From contig DAIMNI010000027.1 in the NCBI GenBank assembly GCA_036720245.1, forward strand, positions 1 to 25,627: a stretch of DNA of 25,627 nucleotides, read 5' to 3'. This DNA comes from JAAZMA01 sp036720245. Lineage in GTDB: Bacteria; Bacillota; Clostridia; Tissierellales; Tepidimicrobiaceae. Below, piece by piece: positions 13,488-22,241 of this stretch (positions are counted from its first letter, which is position 1; every line of letters begins with the position of its first letter). The translations under genes and the position numbers were made by a program. The notes beneath the pieces are model-generated. The model saw only the letters and a program-made list of their open reading frames with translations. It was not told where the DNA came from and did no database searches.

Positions 13488-15313
13488 CGTAAATTCCTCC
13501 CTCCCTTAAATACACCTAAGCCAAAATGATCACATCTTAGGCATCTTCTAGATTCCTGCAATGCTTCTTCATCTGTCATACCACATTCTGCTAGGTCAAA
13601 ATCCTGAATTCTATCTAATGCATCTCTTTCCTTCATATTTACACGGCCACAAGGTATTCTATCTGCCAATCTAGCCTCTGGTATTTTAACATCTGTTTCT
13701 ATAATATGATTAAAGCCTAAATATTCATCTATATTTGCTGCTGCTACTTTACCTGCAGCTATAGCACGAATTACTGTAGCAGGTCCTGAAACACAATCTC
13801 CTCCTGCATATATACCAGGTACATCCTTTACACCTGCACAACTCAAAGCCTCTATTACACCCTTTGTAACTGGAATTCCATCCTTTTCAAAGGCCTTAGA
13901 CTCAATTCCCTGGCCTACAGCTGTAATTAATAAATCACATTCTAATAATTTTTCATTCTCGCTGGCCTTTGTAGGAACAGGTCTTCCATTTTTCATTTTT
14001 CCTATGATTTGAGGTTGTATCCATAGACCCTCAATATGGCCATCTTCATCTATTTCAACTTTGCCTGGAGTATATAAATCTAGTATTTCACATCCTTCAG
14101 CAATAGCACCTTCCACTTCATCTTCCATAGCAGTCATATCTACTTTTCGTCTACGATAAACTACAGATACCTTTTTTGCTCCTAAACGAATCGCAGATCG
14201 AGCCACATCCATGGCTACATTTCCTCCACCTATGATTACTATAGATTTATCCTTAAAATCTGGATATTCATCGTCTCCTATTTGTCTTAAAATCTCTACA
14301 GCAGAAATAACACCTTCTGCACTTGGGCCTTCAATTCCAATTTTTTTATCAGTATGAGCCCCAATGGCTATATAAACAGAATCGTATTCATCCCTTAAAT
14401 CCATTACGGATATATCCTTACCTATGGTGATTCCCGTATGCACCTTAATGCCTGTAGAAAGTATGGTCCCAATTTCATTATCTAAAACTTCCCTAGGAAG
14501 TCTATAGCTTGGTATTCCATATCTTAACATGCCTCCAAGCTTTTGTCTTTGTTCATATATTTCCACATCATGACCCATAATAGATAAATAATAGGCTGCT
14601 GACAATCCACTAGGCCCTCCACCAATTATGGCCACTTTTTTCCCTGTACTTGGTGCAGATTTTTCCACTGGGACTTCTCCTGCATTTTCCACTGCGTAGC
14701 GCTTTAGTCCTCTAATATTAATGGAATCATCCATCATATTTCTCCTGCATCTAGTTTCACAGGGATGTTCACAAACCAGTGCACAAACTGAAGGCATTGG
14801 ATTGTCTTTCCTAATTAGCTTAACTGCATCCTTATATCTGCCCTCGGCTATTAATGCAATATAACCTGGTATATCTACACCTGCAGGACAAAGGGATACA
14901 CAAGGAACAGCTTGATCTAATTCACAGGTACATCTGCCACGCAATACATGCTCTTCATAATCATCTCTAAAGCCTTCTATGCCCTTCAATACCATATCTG
15001 CAGCTTCATATCCTATGGCACAATCTGCCGAGTAATAAATTGCCCTAGCAGTTTTTTCTATTAGATCTATAGTTTCTAAACTCCCCCTTCCACTTAATAC
15101 ATCCTCTAATAGATTTTCTAATTGACCCAAACCCACTCTGCAGGGAACGCATTTTCCACAAGTTTGAGCATGACAAATTTTTAAGAAAGATGAAGCCAAA
15201 TCTACGGGACATAGTCCAGGCGGACTTGCAATAATTCGTCTTTCTAAATCTTTGTATAGACTTTCAACTGTGGTCTGTGCCCTATTTCTGGTGATAATAC
15301 TCAATCTACTCAT
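13481..15313 (-). CDS. NuoF-like Fe-S domain fused to GltD/NfnB-like NAD(P) flavoprotein; hydrogenase partner
   Basis: The 610-residue protein starts at ATG 15313 behind GGGGAGAA. Residues about 25-105 correspond only to the C-terminal [4Fe-4S] part of NuoF/HydB (CGKCVPC at C52, C55, C58, plus C98 in SADCAIG); the FMN/NADH-binding part of NuoF is absent. A GltD-type [4Fe-4S] domain follows (CVSLCP, then CALVCEHPCETRCRR). Next come an FAD Rossmann motif (IIGGGPSGLSAAYYL, about 228), an NAD(P) Rossmann motif (IIGGGNVAMDVARSA, about 363) and a second FAD motif (YAGGDC). A C-terminal CLRCDHF ends it. It probably links NAD(P)H to HydA. No NuoE-like or full NuoF gene is adjacent, unlike trimeric HydABC. 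Confidence 0.88.
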   Translation of the reverse strand: MSRLSIITRNRAQTTVESLYKDLERRIIASPPGLCPVDLASSFLKICHAQTCGKCVPCRVGLGQLENLLEDVLSGRGSLETIDLIEKTARAIYYSADCAIGYEAADMVLKGIEGFRDDYEEHVLRGRCTCELDQAVPCVSLCPAGVDIPGYIALIAEGRYKDAVKLIRKDNPMPSVCALVCEHPCETRCRRNMMDDSINIRGLKRYAVENAGEVPVEKSAPSTGKKVAIIGGGPSGLSAAYYLSIMGHDVEIYEQRQKLGGMLRYGIPSYRLPREVLDNEIGTILSTGIKVHTGITIGKDISVMDLRDEYDSVYIAIGAHTDKKIGIEGPSAEGVISAVEILRQIGDDEYPDFKDKSIVIIGGGNVAMDVARSAIRLGAKKVSVVYRRRKVDMTAMEDEVEGAIAEGCEILDLYTPGKVEIDEDGHIEGLWIQPQIIGKMKNGRPVPTKASENEKLLECDLLITAVGQGIESKAFEKDGIPVTKGVIEALSCAGVKDVPGIYAGGDCVSGPATVIRAIAAGKVAAANIDEYLGFNHIIETDVKIPEARLADRIPCGRVNMKERDALDRIQDFDLAECGMTDEEALQESRRCLRCDHFGLGVFKGGRNLRW

Positions 15314-15343
15314 ATCTGCTTTTCTCCCCTTTTTAAAAATTTT

Positions 15344-15370
15344 TAATCCTTAAATTTTACAGAAGGATTA
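15344..15370 (-). other. Hairpin in the 5' leader of the hydrogenase operon
   Basis: TAATCCTT (15344-15351) and AAGGATTA (15363-15370) pair perfectly across an 11-nt loop, about 30 nt upstream of the flavoprotein start on the minus strand. It is followed by an A/T tract with no clean T run, so it is a leader hairpin rather than a convincing terminator. It would lie close to the 5' end of the predicted transcript. Confidence 0.4.
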
Positions 15371-15397
15371 TTATGTACACTGTTAGTTAAATAACAA
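15368..15397 (-). promoter_or_regulatory. Promoter with Rex-like operator for the hydrogenase operon
   Basis: On the minus strand the 18-mer at 15397-15380 reads TTGTTATTTAACTAACAG. It matches the Rex consensus TTGTTAANNNNTTAACAA at the outer bases (TTGTTA…TAACA). Its left half doubles as a -35 box, with TAATAA (15373-15368; 18-nt spacing) or CATAAT (15375-15370; 16-nt) as the -10. Rex represses fermentation and hydrogenase genes when NADH/NAD+ is low in many Firmicutes. The match is seen; binding is inferred, and no rex gene is in the window. Confidence 0.55.
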
Positions 15398-15518
15398 GGC
15401 TAAGTGGAAAATAATAGCTAAATTAGTCAGTATTTAATAAAAGTATATAATATATTATATCATGAAACCCACAAATTAAAAATAAATTCTGAAGGTTTTT
15501 CAGGCATTCCATTTAATC

Positions 15519-16133
15519 CTATATCACATAATTTACACTAGTTTTATAAACTACATAACCCATTAAATAGCCCATTAATACATCTGTAGGCCAATGGATT
15601 CCTAAATATATTCTGCTAAAACCTATAAAGGCTACAATTAAAAAATTGAGTATCCATAATATCTTTTTATCTTTTCCACCTTTTTCCCTACTACTTTTTA
15701 TAATTAAATAAGTCATAGTAGTGTAAAAACTCATAGATATCATGGCATGACCGCTGGGGAAACTATATCCTCCCTGTTCTATTAAAAAGTACTTAATGGG
15801 CCTAGTTCTAGTGAATATATGCTTTAATATAAAATTTACTCCATAGGAGCCTATTGTAGATAGCATTAGTAATACTACACCCTTTTTATTTTTTCTCACA
15901 ATCATATATAAAAGCACAATAAATCCCAATCCTAGGAAAAACTTAGCAGAACCAAAAAAGGTAACTTTTTTCATAAATTCTATACCCTGAGTTGTGGTCC
16001 TTTCATGTACATATTGCATTATCTTTTCATCAAATAATATGCCCTCTGCTGAGCCTTTAACATTGATTCCAATAGCCATTAGCATTATTAAGGCTACAAT
16101 ACCTAATAAAATTATTTTCCCATCCTTTGTCAT
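15519..16133 (-). CDS. PAP2-family membrane phosphatase
   Basis: A 204-residue protein with about five to six membrane segments, starting at ATG 16133 behind GGGAGGC. The three PAP2 phosphatase motifs are all present: KHIFTRTRP (KX6RP), SFPSGHAM (PSGH with the catalytic histidine) and SRIYLGIHWPTD (SRX5HX3D, with the nucleophilic histidine). These enzymes dephosphorylate lipid phosphates such as undecaprenyl diphosphate or phosphatidic-type lipids at the outer membrane face. The gene stands alone between the hydrogenase and DUF5058 operons, divergent from the latter. Substrate specificity is not visible. Confidence 0.88.
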   Translation of the reverse strand: MTKDGKIILLGIVALIMLMAIGINVKGSAEGILFDEKIMQYVHERTTTQGIEFMKKVTFFGSAKFFLGLGFIVLLYMIVRKNKKGVVLLMLSTIGSYGVNFILKHIFTRTRPIKYFLIEQGGYSFPSGHAMISMSFYTTMTYLIIKSSREKGGKDKKILWILNFLIVAFIGFSRIYLGIHWPTDVLMGYLMGYVVYKTSVNYVI

Positions 16134-16388
16134 ATTTGCCTCCCATGTATTTCGTTTTTTTAGGAACTATTTATTTATATATTAATTATAACAAATTCAA
16201 TCTCCAATATCCATAAAACCATCACCTAATACTTCATATACATTGCTTAATGCTTTTTAAATATAATAAAGCCATGAAAACATTTTCACTTCTAATACTA
16301 AATAAAGAAAATTTCTACATTGTTGTGGAAATAGCTTTTTGATAGATTTATAGTTAATAGTTCATATAAGAAAAGGAGATGGTTTTTA

Positions 16389-17084
16389 ATGGATTACATG
16401 AAAATAGCAAATAGTGCTCCAATGTGGATTGCTGCTGGACTAGCTGTTACATTGGTATTATTTCAGGCCATTATTTTTGCTAAAAAATCTTATACCACAG
16501 GTAAAAAAATAGGATTGGAAGAGACTCAAATGAGATCTGCCATTAAAAGTAGTTTCATTACTTCTATAGGTCCTTCTATTGTAATATTAACAGGACTATT
16601 GTCGCTATTAGTTACAGTTGGCGGTCCAATGGCCTGGATGAGGCTTTCCTTTATAGGTTCGGTTCACTTTGAACTTATGGCAGTAGTTTTCGGTGCAGAA
16701 GCAGTGGGTGTTCAGGCAGGTATAGAACCCATGACAGATGTGGCCTTTGCAAATGCTGTATGGACGATGATTACTGGTTCAATAGGTTGGATAATCTTTG
16801 CTACCCTTACAGCAGATAAGATGGATACTTTTCAAACTAAGTTTTCTAAAGGTGATACAGGGCTACTTTCAGTAATCTCAATAGCAGCAATGCTTGGTTC
16901 CTTTAGTTCACTAGTATCACCCCATTTAATAGCATTAAATAAGAATACGGTAGCGGCTCTTTCTGGAGGCTTAATAATGTTGATACTAGCACCTTTAGCT
17001 AATAAAAAAGAGATAAAATGGCTAAAAGAATGGTCTCTAGCATTTGCTTTATTTGGTGGAATGATAGTTGCAATAATTGTATAA
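16389..17084 (+). CDS. DUF5058-family integral membrane protein
   Basis: A 231-residue protein with about six membrane helices, starting at ATG 16389 after AAAAGGAGATGG. The N-terminal region (MDYMKIANSAPMWIAAGLAV) and the motif MRLSFIGSVHFELMAVVFGAEAVGV fit DUF5058, a family of unknown function. It is the first gene of a tightly packed operon with a second membrane protein of almost the same length (29 nt gap) and an M20 amidohydrolase. I infer that the two membrane proteins form one transporter for the amidohydrolase's substrate. No ATPase, binding protein or recognised secondary-transporter motif is visible. Confidence 0.8.
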   Translation: MDYMKIANSAPMWIAAGLAVTLVLFQAIIFAKKSYTTGKKIGLEETQMRSAIKSSFITSIGPSIVILTGLLSLLVTVGGPMAWMRLSFIGSVHFELMAVVFGAEAVGVQAGIEPMTDVAFANAVWTMITGSIGWIIFATLTADKMDTFQTKFSKGDTGLLSVISIAAMLGSFSSLVSPHLIALNKNTVAALSGGLIMLILAPLANKKEIKWLKEWSLAFALFGGMIVAIIV

Positions 17085-17113
17085 TTATAGCTTTATTATA
17101 GGAGGTAGTGTCA

Positions 17114-17803
17114 ATGAAAAATAATAATTTATTTGAAAATGATTATTTAGGTTATGTCAATAGATGGGGGAAAATAACCAATTGGTTAGGCGTTTTATTA
17201 TCCTTTGGCCCAGCATTAGTTCTTGCAGTTATATTTAAAATAGTTCCACCTATCAATGCAATTCTTACTGGTTTTATCGCTGTTGCCAGTGCTGTAGGTA
17301 TTAATTGGTTTATTGAACCAATATCCTATTTTCCAATAATAGGAGCACCAGGAACTTATATGGCCTTTATTTCAGGAAATATCTCTAATCTTAGAATACC
17401 CTGTGCTGCAGTAGCACAAAATGTCGCAGGTGTAGAACCTGGAACAGAGGAAGGTACTATAATATCGACTCTAGGCATATCAACATCCATAATAGTTAAT
17501 ATAGTTTTTTTAACTATTGGTGTAGTTGCAGGAACCCAAGTTCTTTCTAAATTACCACAGAATGTAATAGACTCATTTAATTATCTATTACCATCATTAT
17601 TCGGTGCTATATTTGTACAGTTTGCAATAATGAAATTAAAACTGGCGCCTATTGCATTGGGGATTGGTTTGGGTCTTACCTTAGCAGTAGAAGCAGGATT
17701 GTTTAGCTTTCTTCCAGGAAAACCTACTTACATTGTAACCTTAGGTGCAGTATTTGGAACTATAGCTATAGCAAAATTCTTATATAATAAAGAGATTTTA
17801 TAA
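17114..17803 (+). CDS. Integral membrane protein, putative partner of the DUF5058 protein
   Basis: The start chosen is ATG 17114, 7 nt after GGAGGT; the GTG at 17108 is only 1 nt from that RBS. The 229-residue product has about six hydrophobic helices and a charged N-terminus. It carries glycine- and asparagine-rich segments suggestive of a substrate pathway: GAPGTYMAFISGNISNLRIP, then CAAVAQNVAGVEPGTEEG and STLGISTSIIVN. I do not recognise a named family. Its equal size to the DUF5058 protein and the short gaps on both sides argue for a two-subunit membrane complex (inference). The M20 gene starts within 20 nt. Confidence 0.65.
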   Translation: MKNNNLFENDYLGYVNRWGKITNWLGVLLSFGPALVLAVIFKIVPPINAILTGFIAVASAVGINWFIEPISYFPIIGAPGTYMAFISGNISNLRIPCAAVAQNVAGVEPGTEEGTIISTLGISTSIIVNIVFLTIGVVAGTQVLSKLPQNVIDSFNYLLPSLFGAIFVQFAIMKLKLAPIALGIGLGLTLAVEAGLFSFLPGKPTYIVTLGAVFGTIAIAKFLYNKEIL

Positions 17804-17822
17804 TAGGAGTGTGAAAATTAGA

Positions 17823-19196
17823 ATGCAAAAAAAAGATGTGATAAATTATTTAGAGAAAATTAGTGATAATGTTGAAAAACTAGCCTATAATATATGGAAT
17901 AATCCAGAAATATCAGGCGAAGAAAAAAACTCAGCAAATCTATTTAGAGAAATACTTAATTCTAATGATTTTCAAATAAATGAAATAAACGAAATGGAAA
18001 ATGCCTTTGTAGCTGAATATGGGAAAGGTTCCCCAGTTATAGCTATACTAGGAGAATATGATGCTTTACCGGGCCTATCTCAGTCTTTGGATACAAAATT
18101 CAACCCAGTGATATTAAACGGGCCAGGTCATGGCTGTGGACATAATCTATTGGGAAGCGGAGCATTAGGTTCAGCATTAGCAATAAAAGAATATTTATAT
18201 AGAACTAATACTAGTGGTACCCTTCGATTTTATGGTTGCCCAAAGGAAGAAACACTAAATGGGAAAGTTGAAATGATAAAAGAAGGAGCCTTTGAAGGTT
18301 GCGACATAGCCTTATCTTGGCACCCCCTAAATGTAAATTCAGCCATGAGGGAAGCTTATTTAGCAAATAATTCTATAAAATTTAAATTCCATGGTATATC
18401 ATCCCATGCAGCTCAATCACCTGAGTCTGGAAGGTCTGCTTTAGATGCAGTAGAACTAATGAATGTTGGTGCAAACTATTTAAGAGAGCATGTTATAGAT
18501 AAGGCACGTATTCATTATACTATTACAAATGCAGGAGGCTCCCCAAATATTATTCCAAAAGAGGCCGAATCTTGGTACTATATTAGAGCCCCCTATAGAG
18601 AAGATGTAGAAGAAATTACAAAAAGATTATTTAAAATAGCAGAAGGTGCAGCACTAATGACAGAAACTATGGTAGAATATCAGGTTATTAGTGGCTGCTA
18701 TGAAATGTTGCCAAATGATATATTGCACAATCTAACCTATGAAAATATGGTAGAAATAGGAATACCTGAATATACTAGGGAAGAAATAGAGTTTGCTAAA
18801 GCCCTACAAGAAACCTTGGATCAAAAATCAGTAGAAAACGAAATTAGAAAAGTAGTTTCTTCAAATGAAAATAAAAAATCATATATCCATCATTCCATAA
18901 TAGACAAAAATGATCCTGTTTCCCTGACATCATCCTCAGATAGTGGAGATGTTAGTTGGATAATGCCAATGAATCTATTGCTTACAGCCTGTTGGCCACT
19001 AGGGGTAGCAGCCCATTCATGGCAAGCTACTGCATCATCTGGCTCATCCATGGGCATGAAAGGCATGATGTATGCGGCAAAAGTTCTTACAGGTGTAACA
19101 TATGATCTATTAAATAATCCAAATCTAGTTGATAATGCTAAAACAGAGTTTCAGAATAGAACTGAAAAAACAAAATATATTAGTCCATTAAAATAA
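17823..19196 (+). CDS. M20-family amidohydrolase, AbgB-like
   Basis: A 457-residue protein if it starts at ATG 17823; an in-frame GTG at 17811 is only 1 nt from the AGGAG motif (17805-17809) while the ATG is 13 nt away, so the start is uncertain by four codons. M20 metal-site motifs are present: GEYDALPGL, GHGCGHN (about 101-107), a CPKEE version of the usual xPAEE with the catalytic glutamate, SWHPL, and the C-terminal AHSWQ histidine. The middle SSHAAQSPESGRSALDAVEL belongs to the dimerisation domain. The C-terminal DVSWIMP…ACWPLGVAAHSWQ pattern is closest to p-aminobenzoyl-glutamate hydrolase B and related cytoplasmic amidohydrolases. It probably cleaves an N-acylated amino acid or small peptide imported by the two membrane proteins upstream. 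Confidence 0.85.
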   Translation: MQKKDVINYLEKISDNVEKLAYNIWNNPEISGEEKNSANLFREILNSNDFQINEINEMENAFVAEYGKGSPVIAILGEYDALPGLSQSLDTKFNPVILNGPGHGCGHNLLGSGALGSALAIKEYLYRTNTSGTLRFYGCPKEETLNGKVEMIKEGAFEGCDIALSWHPLNVNSAMREAYLANNSIKFKFHGISSHAAQSPESGRSALDAVELMNVGANYLREHVIDKARIHYTITNAGGSPNIIPKEAESWYYIRAPYREDVEEITKRLFKIAEGAALMTETMVEYQVISGCYEMLPNDILHNLTYENMVEIGIPEYTREEIEFAKALQETLDQKSVENEIRKVVSSNENKKSYIHHSIIDKNDPVSLTSSSDSGDVSWIMPMNLLLTACWPLGVAAHSWQATASSGSSMGMKGMMYAAKVLTGVTYDLLNNPNLVDNAKTEFQNRTEKTKYISPLK

Positions 19197-19200
19197 TTTT

Positions 19201-19244
19201 AAATGCAGTAAATCTTCCAGAATTTCGGGATTTGCTGCATTTTT
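19201..19244 (+). terminator. Terminator of the DUF5058-M20 operon
   Basis: AAATGCAGTAAATC (19201-19214) pairs with GATTTGCTGCATTT (19229-19242) with one interruption, across a 14-nt loop, and is followed by T residues through 19244. It ends the operon just after the M20 stop at 19196. Confidence 0.8.
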
Positions 19245-19269
19245 ACATATTATTATGATATAATATAAT
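19242..19269 (+). promoter_or_regulatory. Promoter of the PucR-type regulator
   Basis: TTTACA (19242-19247) and TATAAT (19264-19269) are 16 nt apart. The -35 overlaps the terminator's T tract. The regulator therefore has its own promoter and need not depend on the upstream operon. RBS AGGTAGGTG precedes ATG 19301. Confidence 0.55.
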
Positions 19270-19300
19270 TAGTATTAATCTATATTAGGTAGGTGAAATA

Positions 19301-20911
19301 ATGGGCATATCTATAAGGGAAATTTTAGATAATAACTTTTTTAAAGATTATGAATTAATGGCTGGACATGGTGGACTAAACAACCAAGTGCAGGGCATCG
19401 CCATATTAGATGCTCCAGATGGATTTAATTGGACAACAAATAAGGAATTGGTTCTAACATCTGGATATGTATTCCAACAAAACCCAGGATTATTAGAAAA
19501 GTATGTACAGACTGATTATTTTAAAAATACTTCTGCTGTGGGCATTAAGGTAGATAGGTTTTTACATCAAATACCAAAACATATCCTAAATTTTTTTGAT
19601 GAATATAAAATTCCCTTAATCAATGTTCCCTCTAAAGATTCTTGGATGATTATAGTAAACAATTTAAATATATTAATTCTCAACAAAAATATTAAACAAT
19701 TTAAAATAGAAGCTATTGATCCCAAAAGTTTTTCAGACTTATCCTATCAAGAAAGAAAAATAAACAAAATATTATCTCAAATAGAATATGAAATGAACTT
19801 TCCAGCAATGCTTTATGATTTAAATAGTGATAATGCTTATTTCAGTTCGCCCAAATTTAAAAATTTGGCAGGGGATTTAAAATTAGAAGACTTTTGGAAT
19901 CCATCCTTTAATTTTACCCAAGAAGTTTTATGTGATAATCTTCAAATGTGTAGATATAGATTTATCAAAAAGGATCATGAAATTCCCTACAGCTGGATTA
20001 CTGTCCCTATAACTGCAGGAAATAAAGTTCAAGCTTATTTTGTTCTTGTAGAGGCTATGGGCCTTATAGATTATTTTGATCAATTTGCCATTAGAATAGG
20101 CTTTCTATTAATTCAATCCCTATACGAAAATATGATGGTAGCTCAGTTTATAGGAGATATAGGTTTTGAAAAATTTATAATGGATTTAATCCATGGAAAT
20201 ACTAGAAGTATTTATAAAAATGCAATTGAATTGGGAATAGACACTAATAATAAATATTTTTTGGTTTTAATGCAACAATCGAATCCAGATATTAATATTT
20301 CAAATCATAAAGAAGATGTAAAAAATTGTGCCAATAATAGCATAATAAAGATTGGTGCCAGAATGGCCATTATAGAGGATAATTCTTGTCTATTTTTGTT
20401 GCCTTTCAAAGAAAATACTAATAAGGAAGATTATATAAAATTAATTCAAAAAGAGGCAGAAAACTTTAGTAATAGACTGGAAAGAAGAATAAATAATATA
20501 GAACTAAATTTTGTTCTTTCTGATATAGAAGAATCTATTTATGAATTTAGTAGAAATTATGAAAGATGTAAAAAAACTATGAGTATGGGAAAACTTCTCT
20601 ACCCCAATAATAGTTTTATTATGTATTCTGAACTAGGTGCCTTTGCTTGGTTAGATATTCAGGATGATGAATTAGATATTATGCTAAAAGATATAGGCAA
20701 GTTGAATTGTGAAAAATATAAAGAACATATTGATATATTAAAAATATATTTAGAATGCAATATGAATTATAGTATTACGGCTAAAAAACTTTTCCTTCAT
20801 ATAAATACTGTCAGAAAAAAAATAGATGAAATAAACAATTTAATTGATATAGATCTAGAAAACCCTACTAATCGATTAAAACTAGAAATTATGTTAAAAT
20901 TATTTAATTAA
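19301..20911 (+). CDS. PucR/CdaR-family transcriptional regulator
   Basis: A 536-residue protein. Residues about 1-125 match the PucR N-terminal domain (ISIREILDNNFFKDYELMAG; IAILDAPDGFNW; LVLTSGYVF). The middle contains a GGDEF-like CdaR region. Residues about 475-532 form the C-terminal helix-turn-helix of the HTH_30 type (YSITAKKLFLHINTVRKKIDEI). Members activate catabolic genes for purines, amino acids or sugars when their substrate is present. Its position right behind the DUF5058-M20 operon, same strand, suggests it controls that operon. A near-palindrome TTTCTACA-TTGT-TGTGGAAA at 16312-16331, upstream of DUF5058, is a possible target (weak). Confidence 0.87.
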   Translation: MGISIREILDNNFFKDYELMAGHGGLNNQVQGIAILDAPDGFNWTTNKELVLTSGYVFQQNPGLLEKYVQTDYFKNTSAVGIKVDRFLHQIPKHILNFFDEYKIPLINVPSKDSWMIIVNNLNILILNKNIKQFKIEAIDPKSFSDLSYQERKINKILSQIEYEMNFPAMLYDLNSDNAYFSSPKFKNLAGDLKLEDFWNPSFNFTQEVLCDNLQMCRYRFIKKDHEIPYSWITVPITAGNKVQAYFVLVEAMGLIDYFDQFAIRIGFLLIQSLYENMMVAQFIGDIGFEKFIMDLIHGNTRSIYKNAIELGIDTNNKYFLVLMQQSNPDINISNHKEDVKNCANNSIIKIGARMAIIEDNSCLFLLPFKENTNKEDYIKLIQKEAENFSNRLERRINNIELNFVLSDIEESIYEFSRNYERCKKTMSMGKLLYPNNSFIMYSELGAFAWLDIQDDELDIMLKDIGKLNCEKYKEHIDILKIYLECNMNYSITAKKLFLHINTVRKKIDEINNLIDIDLENPTNRLKLEIMLKLFN

Positions 20912-20936
20912 AATAAGGGGCTAACCCCTTATTCTT
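20912..20936. terminator. Bidirectional terminator between the PucR-type gene and zur
   Basis: AATAAGGGG (20912-20920) and CCCCTTATT (20925-20933) form a perfect 9-bp stem with a 4-nt loop. It starts directly after the regulator stop codon and lies 18 nt from the zur stop, so it can serve both convergent genes. The T tail is short on the plus strand; on the minus strand TTTTAATTAAAT follows. Confidence 0.75.
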
Positions 20937-20953
20937 AATCTTTGACAATAAAT

Positions 20954-21388
20954 TTAAATCCGTGTCTTACCATCCCTACATTTAGGACAATATCCATATA
21001 ATTCTAATTTATGCCCTACAATATCAAAATCTGTGCTTTCTTCCAGAAATGAATCATAACCACTAATAGGACAGTTTTCTAATTCTATTTTTTTATTGCA
21101 AGATAAACAAATTAAATAATGCATATGGTTAGCATTGTTTAATTTAAATCTAGTTTTATCATCCTGTACTATATTAGATTTTATTACTATTCCCTTTGCT
21201 TCAAAAGTATTTAATGTCCTATAAACTGTGGAAAGATTTAGAGATTTGTCTAATTCTTTAACTTTTAAAAATATCTCTTCTGCCGTTAAAAATTCACCCT
21301 CCCTTAATATATCTAATATAGTATTTCTATTTTTGGTATTTTTAATATTATATTTATTAAAAATCTCTGCATTACTTAAATTTAGCAT
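20954..21388 (-). CDS. zur: Fur-family regulator, probably Zur
   Basis: The ATG at 21388 follows GGAAGGGAT; an in-frame ATG at 21403 lies before this RBS. The 144-residue protein has the Fur winged-helix domain (NRNTILDILREGEFLTAEEIF; SLNLSTVYRTLNTFEAKGIV) and then a dimerisation domain with a structural zinc site. The pairs are CLSC and CPKC, with HMHYLICLSC typical for the family. It is the last gene of the znuA-znuC-znuB operon, 24 nt after znuB, which favours a zinc-responsive Zur role over iron Fur. It is likely to repress its own operon at the dyad upstream of znuA. Confidence 0.85.
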   Translation of the reverse strand: MLNLSNAEIFNKYNIKNTKNRNTILDILREGEFLTAEEIFLKVKELDKSLNLSTVYRTLNTFEAKGIVIKSNIVQDDKTRFKLNNANHMHYLICLSCNKKIELENCPISGYDSFLEESTDFDIVGHKLELYGYCPKCRDGKTRI

Positions 21389-21412
21389 TTTGATCCCTTC
21401 CAATTATAATTT

Positions 21413-22228
21413 TTAGGCAGTTTTGATTCTATTTGTCATAAAAAATATTATGAAGAAAATAGAATTTATAATTACAATAGTGGCACCTGTTGGAAAATTT
21501 AATATATAGGATATAAAGGTGCCTAATACCACTGATAATACAGATATTATGGAGGATATTAATATAGTACCCTTAAATCCCTTAGAAACCTGAAGTGCTG
21601 TAACAGTGGGAAAAATTATCATACTAGAAATTAGCATGGTGCCCACTACTCGTATTCCAAGTACAACAGTAATAGAAGTTAAAACTGAAATTAAATAATT
21701 CATATATTTTGGCTGTAGGCCAATAACTGTTGCAAATTCTTCATCATAAGTTATGGCAAATAAATTATTGTAAAATATTAATACTAAAAGTATAACTAAA
21801 ATAGATAATATAATGGACAATATTACATCTAATTTGCTAATGACTAAAATGCTTCCAAATAAATAAGAAAATAAATCTACATTAAACCCTTTAGCCATGC
21901 TAGAAATCAATACCCCTAATGCCACTGCAAAAGAGGAAACCAAGCCTATGGCTGCATCTCCATGTAATTCAGCTTTTTCATTTAGTTTTAATATTAGAAA
22001 TGAAGACAATATAACCAATGGGATAGAAACTAATAAAGGAGATTTATTTAAAAGTAGTGCAATAGCAATAGTGGCAAAACTTACATGGGCCAAACCATCC
22101 CCTATCATAGACTGTTTTTTTAGCACTAGAAATATTCCTAAAAATGAAGAAGATATGGCAATTAAAGAGCCCACCAAAATAGCCCTTTGTATAAAATCAT
22201 ATTGTAATGCTTCTAAAATAATATTCAT
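21413..22228 (-). CDS. znuB: Zinc ABC importer permease ZnuB
   Basis: The start chosen is ATG 22228, 5 nt after GGAGG; a TTG at 22240 precedes the RBS. The 271-residue product is an ABC-3 family permease with about eight to nine membrane helices. It carries family motifs GDGLAHVSFATIAIALLL, SSFAVALGVLISS and VGTMLISSMIIFPTVTALQ. It is the membrane channel for metal taken from ZnuA, driven by ZnuC. It starts 13 nt after the znuC stop. Confidence 0.9.
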   Translation of the reverse strand: MNIILEALQYDFIQRAILVGSLIAISSSFLGIFLVLKKQSMIGDGLAHVSFATIAIALLLNKSPLLVSIPLVILSSFLILKLNEKAELHGDAAIGLVSSFAVALGVLISSMAKGFNVDLFSYLFGSILVISKLDVILSIILSILVILLVLIFYNNLFAITYDEEFATVIGLQPKYMNYLISVLTSITVVLGIRVVGTMLISSMIIFPTVTALQVSKGFKGTILISSIISVLSVVLGTFISYILNFPTGATIVIINSIFFIIFFMTNRIKTA

Positions 22229-22241
22229 AATAGCCTCCAAT

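Noticed and set aside
16312..16331. Near-palindrome TTTCTACA-TTGT-TGTGGAAA as PucR-type operator
   Set aside because: It has one mismatch and no second copy or known consensus in support; mentioned only as a weak possibility.
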